The notes under the pieces were generated by a model. The model ran no database searches. It saw only the letters and a list, made by a program, of their open reading frames with translations, and had not been told where the DNA came from. From Desulfocapsaceae bacterium (GTDB taxonomy: Bacteria > Desulfobacterota > Desulfobulbia > Desulfobulbales > Desulfocapsaceae): DNA of 44,973 bases. A program made the position numbers and the translations under genes. Below are positions 38,630-44,973 of the stretch, one piece after another. How positions within the stretch are numbered: the stretch's first letter is position 1; each line of letters opens with the position of its first letter. Where the stretch lies: assembly GCA_028697885.1 (NCBI GenBank), contig JAQVER010000023.1, positions 1 to 44,973 of the forward strand. Reading direction: 5' to 3'.

Positions 38630-41137
38630 ATGATAATGTTACTCAACCTTTCCTGTCATCTGATTACCAGGTTTTTTGTCCTTCTGCTGCTTGTTCTGGC
38701 AGTTTCCTCCAGTCCGGCCCATGCCAGGGAAAGAACTGTCAAGGTTGGCGTGTTCGAAAATGCTCCCATTGTTTATCAGGATGAGAGTGGTGGCTATAGT
38801 GGTCTCTCCATTGACATTTTGAAATATGTTGCCGCAAAGGAAGACTGGAAGCTTGAATATGTTGCCGGTACTATGCCAGAGTGTTTTGAAAGGCTGGAAC
38901 GTGGTGAAATCGATATCCAGGTCTATATCGCCTATTCAGATGAAAGGGCCAAAAAAATTGATTTCAGTAAGGAGACCTTGCTGGGTAACTGGGGAGTTAT
39001 CTATACCTGGCCCGGCAGTGGTATTGAGAACATTCTTGATCTGGAAGGCAGGCGCGTTGCCTTGATGGAACAAGATATTCACGCTCAAGCTTTCATGAAA
39101 ATGATCGACTCCTTTGGTATCCATCTTGAGATAATCCCTATAGATGATCATCGTCAAGGATTTAGGCTGGTTAGTGAAAAAAAAGTCGATGCCGTGGTCG
39201 TCAACAGGATTTTCGGACTTAGCAACGCCAAGCAGTTTCATGTTGAACACACGGATATAATTTTTAACCCTATAGAGATCCGTTATGCGGCTCCCAAAGG
39301 AATGAATAGTGACTTGCTTGCTGCAATCGATAAGCACCTTAAAGAGTTAAAGGCAAACAAGGACTCAATCTATTATCAGTCATACAATAAGGCTTTTGGT
39401 CTAACCGAACCCCTTAATGCAATGTCAAAATGGATATATTGGGGCTTCCTTTGCTTATCTGTCCTGATTGGCTGTCTTGTTTTAATCAACAGTATTTTGA
39501 ATCGTCGGGTCCACAAAAAAACCGCTGAGTTGCGACGCGAAATTGGTGAACGCAAGCAGGCCGAAAAAGCGTGGAGAGAGAGTGATACCCTTTTACGCAC
39601 ACTGATCAAGGCAATCCCGGACTTGGTGTGGTTGAAAGACATCCAAGGGAGGTACCTTTTTTGCAACTCCAGGTTTGAGCGTCTGTATGGCGCCCAAGAA
39701 AAAGATATTATCGGCAAGACTGATTATGATTTCGTCGACAAGAAGTTGGCTGACTTTTTCCGACTGCATGATCAAGCGGCAATGGCCGCAGGCAGGCCTT
39801 CTGTCAATGAAGAGGAACTTATCTTTGCTGCTGATGGCCATCGGGAAATCCTGGAAACTATTAAGACCCCCATGATAGGGAGCGACGGACAGCTCATTGG
39901 AGTCTTGGGGATTGGGCGTGACATCACCGAACGTAAGCGGTCGGAGGAAGAAAGGACGGCAATGGAAGAGCGGCTTCGGCAAGCGCAGAAAATGGAAGCC
40001 ATCGGCACGCTTGCGGGCGGCATTGCCCATGACTTCAACAATATTTTGGCAATAATTTTTGGTTTCACCGATATGGCCAGAGCGAATGCGCCTTCTGGAA
40101 CCCAATTAGAAGAAGATCTTGAACAAATTTCAATTGCAGCGAACAGGGCAAAGGAGCTGGTTAAACAGATTCTTGCCTTCAGTCGCCAATCGGCGACTGA
40201 ACGTATCCCTCTCCAGATACAACCACTGATCAAAGAGGGGTTAAAGATGATTAGGTCTTCGATTCCCTCCACAATAAGCATGACTGAAGATATCGACCCC
40301 AAGAGTGGGAGTATCCTGGCTGACCCCTCTCAGGTTAATCAGATTTTGATGAATTTATGTACAAATGCTTATCATGCCATGGAAGAGAGAGGTGGGGTGC
40401 TTTCCGTGACATTGAAACCTGTTCTGATAGGTTCTGATGAACAGGAAATGCCTGCGCACACCACACCTGGTGAATACCTAGAACTTACTGTTTCTGATAC
40501 AGGTTGCGGTATTGGTCCTGATATCCTTGATAAGATATTTGATCCCTATTTCACGACAAAGGGGATAGGGAAGGGGACGGGTATGGGGTTGGCCATTATT
40601 CATGGAATATTGGCAGATTACGGCGGCAAAATTACAGTTGAAAGCCAGCTGGGCCAGGGGACGAATTTTCATGTGTTTTTTCCGGTAGTTGCCGATGAGA
40701 CCGCGCCTGAGATAAATGAAGCGGAAGATGTCCTCACAGGAAGCGAACGGATATTATTTGTTGATGACGAAGAACTTCTGGCTGAAATGGCTAAGAAGAT
40801 GCTTGAAACGTTGGGCTATCGTGTGACCGTCTGTAACGATAGTGGAGAGGCCTTGGCAATATTCAAAAATACGCCGGATGCCTTTGATCTGGTTATAACC
40901 GATCAGACTATGCCTGGCCTCACCGGCTCTGAGCTCTCCATGTCTTTGATGCGGATACGACCCGATATCCCCATCATTCTCTGCACTGGATACAGCAACC
41001 TTATCGATGAAGATTCTGCCAAAGCGCTTGGAATAAAAGAATTTGCCTTAAAACCTCTATTAAAAGGGACAATTGCCACCCTGATCCGCAAGGTTCTGGA
41101 TGAAGCAAAAGAAACAAAAGGGCAAGGCGTCGTTTGA
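38630..41137 (+). CDS. hybrid sensor kinase with periplasmic SBP-type domain, PAS, kinase and receiver
   Basis: 835 residues. A signal peptide (1-33, cut near AHA) precedes a family 3 solute-binding domain (about 35-262: VKVGVFENAPIVYQDE, GLSIDILKYVA, FERLERGEIDIQ), a membrane helix (about 268-290), a PAS domain (320-440), HisKA with His467 in GGIAHDFNN, HATPase (N-box NLCTNAYHAM, DTGCGI, GKGTGMGL) and a receiver from 706 with Asp758 in TDQTMPGLTG. This is the EvgS/BvgS-like plan: an amino-acid-binding fold senses a small ligand in the periplasm. The kinase and receiver parts are close paralogues of the gene at 1332. The ATG has a weak ribosome site. The GGDEF gene follows about 170 bp downstream, a possible functional partner. 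Confidence 0.9.
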   Translation: MIMLLNLSCHLITRFFVLLLLVLAVSSSPAHARERTVKVGVFENAPIVYQDESGGYSGLSIDILKYVAAKEDWKLEYVAGTMPECFERLERGEIDIQVYIAYSDERAKKIDFSKETLLGNWGVIYTWPGSGIENILDLEGRRVALMEQDIHAQAFMKMIDSFGIHLEIIPIDDHRQGFRLVSEKKVDAVVVNRIFGLSNAKQFHVEHTDIIFNPIEIRYAAPKGMNSDLLAAIDKHLKELKANKDSIYYQSYNKAFGLTEPLNAMSKWIYWGFLCLSVLIGCLVLINSILNRRVHKKTAELRREIGERKQAEKAWRESDTLLRTLIKAIPDLVWLKDIQGRYLFCNSRFERLYGAQEKDIIGKTDYDFVDKKLADFFRLHDQAAMAAGRPSVNEEELIFAADGHREILETIKTPMIGSDGQLIGVLGIGRDITERKRSEEERTAMEERLRQAQKMEAIGTLAGGIAHDFNNILAIIFGFTDMARANAPSGTQLEEDLEQISIAANRAKELVKQILAFSRQSATERIPLQIQPLIKEGLKMIRSSIPSTISMTEDIDPKSGSILADPSQVNQILMNLCTNAYHAMEERGGVLSVTLKPVLIGSDEQEMPAHTTPGEYLELTVSDTGCGIGPDILDKIFDPYFTTKGIGKGTGMGLAIIHGILADYGGKITVESQLGQGTNFHVFFPVVADETAPEINEAEDVLTGSERILFVDDEELLAEMAKKMLETLGYRVTVCNDSGEALAIFKNTPDAFDLVITDQTMPGLTGSELSMSLMRIRPDIPIILCTGYSNLIDEDSAKALGIKEFALKPLLKGTIATLIRKVLDEAKETKGQGVV

Positions 41138-41306
41138 CGCATGTTGGCGGTTTCTATCATACCTGTTTAAGCGTAGGTCATGAGTAAAGAATCAACAAAG
41201 AGAGACTTGACTTCCTTGTTATCAGGTGATGCAAGACCTTAGCGCAAAAAAGAGATCGTATCATCGTATAGTAAAAACATTTTACCTTCATACTTTTCTT
41301 CCGCTC

Positions 41307-43361
41307 ATGGAAAAGAAAATCATAATGCAAAACAGGTCTTCATTTCCTAAATCCAGCATTAAGCGAGAGATATTTCAAAGCAGCGCTTTGTTAGCTTTGA
41401 TTGTGGTGGCCGTTTTCGGTCTTCTCCTGTCGACCATCCTTTATTATTCCGAAATTTCCAAGGCGCATTCCGTTATAAACCGAACCAATCGCGCCGTCGT
41501 TTTTTCCATTGAAGGGTATTTTGCCGAAATCACGAATACCCTCATGGTGCTGGAGAATAACAAGGAAATCAGGGAAGCGATGTCACTTGATGCAGAGGCT
41601 CATCAACGCATATTGGATGTATATCGATCTTTTTCCAGGTCCAACAAGAATATCGCCTTTATATATTCGGGGTACAAAAACGGTCTGATGCTGATCAACG
41701 ATTACACGCCTCCTGAAGGATTTGATCCGACTACCCGTCCCTGGTATCGCACAGCGATGAAAATCAAACCCGGGACATCGGTAGGTCTGCCATATCAGGA
41801 AATTAAGTCTAAAGAATGGTTGGTTTCTACCAGCAGAGCTCTGAAACAGTCCAGTGGCGGATATGGCGGTGTGGTAGCTATTGATTGTTTAATTGATCAG
41901 GTCGTCCAGCTTCTTTCCCAGCACGACGAATATAAAACGGAATTCAGTTTTGTCATGGACAGGTCTGGGAAAATTATTATGCATCCTGATCAGTCCCTCT
42001 TGGGCAAATCGCTTCCGGAAATGAAGGAAGCCATTCAACAGGACAGTAGCGGCGATTTTTCCTACTGCATTGACAATAGGGAGAACTTCGCCCATTACAG
42101 TCGCAGTACTGCAACCGGTTGGACGGTCGTGACAGTGGTTGAAAAGAGAGAGATACTCCACCCCATCATATTGCAGGTGTTGTTCCTTGTCAGTCTGACT
42201 GGTGTCATCGCCGTGTTATTGGGACTTGCACAGAGTACACTGCTGAGCAGACGTCTGTCCCGACCGCTGGTTGAACTTGACAGAAAACTTAAGGCAACCA
42301 TTGCTGGAGATGAGCTGGATGTTGATGAATACGTCTATCCCGACAACGAAATAGGGATCATGGCCCAGGAAATCGGCCAATTGGCAGAAAAAGAATTGAA
42401 CGCTAAAACTCGAGCACTGCAAGCAAGTGAAGAGACCTATAAAACCATTCTCATGGCTTCGCCCGATGATATCACCATCGCTGATCTTTCGGGGCATATC
42501 ATTATGGTCTCCGAGGCAGCAAATGAGATGTTTGGCTATGCTCCAGGAGAGGAATTTGGTATGTCGATCATGGATTTTATTGTCGCCGAAGATCATGAAC
42601 GGGCACGTACCAATATGGCGAAGCTGTTACACGGTAATCATGCGGGCCCTAATGAATACTGTGCCATCCGCAAAGATGGATCCTGCTTTGACATCGAGGT
42701 TAAGAATGCCTTGATTCGCGACCGACAGGGAAAACCTCTCCAGATGGTCCTGATTGCCCGGGATATTACGAGTCGCAAGAAGACAGAACAACAGATCCAG
42801 GAATTGGTTCGCCAACTTGAGATAGAAAGAGATCTTGCTCAAAGCAATTCGTTGACGGATAGCCTGACGGGTCTGTCCAATCGCAGGTTTTTTGACAAGG
42901 CCTTACGGGTTGAATTCTCAAGACACAAAAGATCAGGTTCACAATTCTCTTTGATCATGCTTGATGTGGATCATTTTAAAAATTATAATGACCATTATGG
43001 TCATCTTGCGGGAGATGATTGCCTGCGGCAGATAGCCATTACCCTCAGGACTGTGGTTGAACGTGACATTGATATCATCGCTCGTTACGGCGGGGAGGAA
43101 TTTGTGATCATCCTTCCCGATACAAATCGTCAGGGAGCGGCAATCTTGGCAGAGCGTATCGGTGAAGCCATGCATAAGCTTGCCTTACCCCATGCCAAAT
43201 CGGACATATCCGAATTTGTTACGATCAGCCTGGGAATTGCAACGGCGGCAGATCATGTCTTGACCGATGGATCCCAACTGGTAGCCCTTGCTGACCAGGC
43301 CTTGTACCAAGCCAAAAAGAATGGACGCAATTGCTATGAGACTATGCCGGCGACGATTTAA
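41307..43361 (+). CDS. membrane diguanylate cyclase with dCache, HAMP-like, PAS and GGDEF domains
   Basis: 684 residues from the ATG at 41307. Starts at 41229 and 41325 are also possible; all give the same domains, and none has a strong ribosome site. Membrane helix 1 (about 24-47), a periplasmic double-Cache sensor (about 50-275; FDPTTRPWYRTAM and FVMDRSGKIIMHPD are typical), membrane helix 2 (281-309), a HAMP-like linker, a PAS domain (375-490) and GGDEF (about 515-680). The active site reads ARYGGEEF near 594 and is preceded by RDID at the inhibitory I-site, so it should make c-di-GMP with product inhibition. It is the synthetic counterpart of the HD-GYP enzyme at 10688 and the PilZ protein at 27648. 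Confidence 0.92.
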   Translation: MEKKIIMQNRSSFPKSSIKREIFQSSALLALIVVAVFGLLLSTILYYSEISKAHSVINRTNRAVVFSIEGYFAEITNTLMVLENNKEIREAMSLDAEAHQRILDVYRSFSRSNKNIAFIYSGYKNGLMLINDYTPPEGFDPTTRPWYRTAMKIKPGTSVGLPYQEIKSKEWLVSTSRALKQSSGGYGGVVAIDCLIDQVVQLLSQHDEYKTEFSFVMDRSGKIIMHPDQSLLGKSLPEMKEAIQQDSSGDFSYCIDNRENFAHYSRSTATGWTVVTVVEKREILHPIILQVLFLVSLTGVIAVLLGLAQSTLLSRRLSRPLVELDRKLKATIAGDELDVDEYVYPDNEIGIMAQEIGQLAEKELNAKTRALQASEETYKTILMASPDDITIADLSGHIIMVSEAANEMFGYAPGEEFGMSIMDFIVAEDHERARTNMAKLLHGNHAGPNEYCAIRKDGSCFDIEVKNALIRDRQGKPLQMVLIARDITSRKKTEQQIQELVRQLEIERDLAQSNSLTDSLTGLSNRRFFDKALRVEFSRHKRSGSQFSLIMLDVDHFKNYNDHYGHLAGDDCLRQIAITLRTVVERDIDIIARYGGEEFVIILPDTNRQGAAILAERIGEAMHKLALPHAKSDISEFVTISLGIATAADHVLTDGSQLVALADQALYQAKKNGRNCYETMPATI

Positions 43362-43428
43362 GATTGGTCCGAGAAATTTATTTCATGTTAAAAATCGTGA
43401 TGCCGTCAGGTCGTAAGGGGATAATGTT

Positions 43429-43863
43429 ATGGAGTTTTTCGAGTTTGCCGATGTAGTAACAAGCCAGGAGGAAATCAGGAATAAAGTGTCTGTCGATGAC
43501 CTGCCTTTTTTTTGTGAGGATGTTGAAGCGGTGGCTGAATCCGAGGAACTGGGCCGAGTCATTTACTTCCGGCACTGGGGGCGTTTTCATGTTCGACGGG
43601 AGAATATTATGGGCGGTGTACGTTTTTTCGTTCCGGACTGCACTAACGCTTTGGTCTGGACTGTGACGACAGGTTATCCTCCGTATCCGGAGAAAATTGT
43701 CCTCCATGCAACCATCAACAGAACTGAACATGATTTTGAATTCATTGAGGCAACAAAGGAACTTCTTTCCACGTTAAAGTCAGGAATGGAAAGGAATCTC
43801 AAGGCCGAGTCTGTCAAGCCCCTTTCCCCTCCGGTTCTGATTACTGACTTACGGGGCGAGTGA
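43429..43863 (+). CDS. small protein of unknown function
   Basis: 144 residues, ATG at 43429 with AAGGGG nine bases upstream, 67 bp after the diguanylate cyclase and probably co-transcribed. No family was recognised. It is acidic at the start, with a beta-rich middle (VIYFRHWGRFHVRRENI, GGVRFFVPD, ALVWTVTTGYPPYPEKIVLHATI) and a helical, charged end. There is no signal peptide or membrane helix, so it is probably cytoplasmic. The codon use looks like its neighbours'. Confidence 0.7.
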   Translation: MEFFEFADVVTSQEEIRNKVSVDDLPFFCEDVEAVAESEELGRVIYFRHWGRFHVRRENIMGGVRFFVPDCTNALVWTVTTGYPPYPEKIVLHATINRTEHDFEFIEATKELLSTLKSGMERNLKAESVKPLSPPVLITDLRGE

Positions 43864-43920
43864 AATTGTACTGATTATTGACTGCTCCTCTCCCCTTAAC
43901 ACCTGCGTGCAGAGATGGTA

Positions 43921-44115
43921 TCAATCATCTTCGAAGTCGTAATCCTCCATCATGCTGTCCGCTGCCAGGTTAAGAAAAACTCCCATAGCATCGCTGAGGT
44001 TTTTTACTACTTGGCTGTACGCCACTTTTTCCTCAATGGCTGTTGAATTCTTCAGTGCCATAAGGGCCTCAGATAACTGCAGGGACATTTCCTCCATTAT
44101 TTTTTCCGGATCCAT
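43921..44115 (-). CDS. small acidic helical protein of unknown function
   Basis: 64 residues, ATG at 44115 preceded by AAGGAGA, a strong ribosome site that supports reality despite the size. The sequence is helical and acidic, with a leucine/methionine face (MSLQLSEALMALKN, VVKNLSDAMGVFLNLAAD) and an acidic end (EDYDFEDD). No Cys or membrane segment is present. It lies downstream of the TolC-family gene on the same strand, so it may share the efflux operon's transcript. The function is unknown. Confidence 0.65.
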   Translation of the reverse strand: MDPEKIMEEMSLQLSEALMALKNSTAIEEKVAYSQVVKNLSDAMGVFLNLAADSMMEDYDFEDD

Positions 44116-44180
44116 ATGTTTCTCCTTTGCTGTGCTGCCGTGTTAAAAAAATCTGTTAAGAACGGTATCTCAAGGTTCCT

Positions 44181-44973
44181 TTACTCTGCCTTGGTCCTCA
44201 GGCTATTGTTTCCTGTCATGCCGATGGACTGCTCAATACTGGTCTGGGCTATTCGGTAGTCGTACAGGGCCTGAATATGGTCGGCCTTAGCCTGAACCAG
44301 CAGAATGTCGGCATCGGTGACCTCAATCGGACTGCCGACACCGGCGCTGTAACGGCCGGATGCGATTCGGGAATTTTCTTTGGCCTGTTCGATGGTGAGT
44401 TGGGTGACGGCGATGCGTTCTTCTGCTTCCTGCAGATTGAGGTAGCTTTGTTGGACATCCTTGTGGATGCTCTGCTGCAAAGCGGTCACATTGGCGGCAA
44501 GGATGTCGGCGTTGGCCTGGGCCTCACCGATCTGGTGCCGGGTCAGATGGCCATTAAAGATCGGTACGGTGATGGCGATGCCTGCACTCCAGCCCTCGTC
44601 CATGGTGTCTACGTCGCCACTGTAACCGGCGCCTGCATTGCCGGAGAGAATGGGCATATCACCTTTGCGGGCAAGATCAACCCGTTGCTGGGCCGCCTGT
44701 TTTTGCAGAACCAGAGCCTTGAGGTCGGGACGATGGTCCATGGCCAGGTTTAAGGCCTGCTCATAAGGGAGAGTAAACTTGACCGAGGTAAGTGTGTCTT
44801 CGAGTTGGTAATCAGGAGCAGCGGGGAGCCCCATGGCGTTATTGAGGACCACCCTGGCCAACTGCAGGTTGTTTTCCACCTGAATCAGCAGGAGTTTGGC
44901 ATGGCTGAGATCGACTTCTGCTTTGGTGACATCATATTTGGGTTTTACCCCGGCCTCGAAAAAACCCTTTGCC
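44181..44973 (-). CDS. TolC-family outer-membrane efflux protein (5' end outside window)
   Basis: The reading frame is open to the right edge (codon phase starting at 44972), so only the C-terminal 263 residues are seen; an internal GTG at 44879 is not the start. Long amphipathic helices typical of the OEP/TolC tunnel are visible: GVKPKYDVTKAEVDL, ENNLQLARVVLNNAMG, LALQKQAAQQRVDLAR-like LVLQKQAAQQRVDLAR, GWSAGIAITVPIFNGHLTR and SYLNLQEAEERI. GVGSPIEVTDADILLVQA is the standard second-repeat element. It forms the exit channel of a tripartite pump or type I secretion system; its partners would lie to the right, upstream on the reverse strand. Confidence 0.92.
   Translation of the reverse strand, partial: AKGFFEAGVKPKYDVTKAEVDLSHAKLLLIQVENNLQLARVVLNNAMGLPAAPDYQLEDTLTSVKFTLPYEQALNLAMDHRPDLKALVLQKQAAQQRVDLARKGDMPILSGNAGAGYSGDVDTMDEGWSAGIAITVPIFNGHLTRHQIGEAQANADILAANVTALQQSIHKDVQQSYLNLQEAEERIAVTQLTIEQAKENSRIASGRYSAGVGSPIEVTDADILLVQAKADHIQALYDYRIAQTSIEQSIGMTGNNSLRTKAE

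Noticed and set aside
1..44973. tRNA or rRNA genes
   Set aside because: No T-loop/acceptor pattern or rRNA-like stretch was recognised on either strand; a tRNAscan run would be decisive.

Overview
The window reads as a chromosomal segment of a Gram-negative, probably anaerobic deltaproteobacterium of the Desulfobulbaceae/Desulfobulbales type. This is inferred from the kind of genes present: a three-subunit, ferredoxin-rich glutamate synthase, many PAS-rich hybrid histidine kinases whose PAS domains carry Cys clusters, a Cache sensor with a Cys4 tail, and class A PBP, lipoprotein and TolC-type envelope genes. No rRNA or tRNA is present to confirm it.

Layout. Positions 1-990 hold the end of a 5'-nucleotidase and a small SHOCT lipoprotein. 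Positions 1.3-13.2 kb are a dense signalling block: a PAS/hybrid kinase, a REC-HDOD protein, a broken hybrid-kinase remnant (ATPase fragment plus REC in an ATGA overlap), a REC-PAS-kinase, a large membrane kinase with GAF and PAS domains, a REC-HD-GYP protein and, divergently, a REC protein with a catalytically degenerate HD domain. Positions 13.2-22 kb are housekeeping and envelope genes: a 3D-domain lipoprotein, mutL, a very large LOG-family protein, a bifunctional PBP, a Cys-cluster protein and a Cache sensor. Positions 22.1-27.3 kb are the glutamate synthase operon (amidotransferase, FMN/ferredoxin subunit, GXGXG-oxidoreductase-ferredoxin fusion), closed by a strong terminator. Positions 27.6-30.4 kb hold a STAS-like/PilZ protein and an APC permease.

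The most unusual part is about 30.6-34.5 kb (possibly to 35.9 kb): a visibly AT-rich run of same-strand genes separated by integron attC recombination sites. Four sites show the R''-L''-L'-R' layout. For cassettes 1, 2 and 3 the 7-base R' box at the start is the exact reverse complement of the R'' box at the end, even where the box departs from consensus. Three sites also have a single unpaired base in the L arm. No integrase gene is in the window, so this is a CALIN (attC cluster without integrase) or the distal end of a larger integron. Its cargo looks like defence or conflict genes: a protein of unknown type, a zinc-finger protein and a protein with a deoxyribosyltransferase/TIR-like effector domain. 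An upstream cassette has no long gene but holds a 25-bp stem hairpin.

Beyond it lie an exported thioredoxin-like protein, a metallo-beta-lactamase-fold hydrolase, yaeQ and a lipoprotein serine hydrolase. This accessory region is bracketed by two diverged copies of a repeat of about 140 bp, and yaeQ by two copies of another. Positions 38.6-45 kb return to core-like genes: an SBP-type hybrid kinase, a dCache-PAS-GGDEF diguanylate cyclase, two small unknown proteins and the 3' part of a TolC-family gene.

Together the genes point to a surface- and environment-sensing organism with c-di-GMP synthesis (GGDEF), breakdown (HD-GYP) and binding (PilZ) encoded close together.
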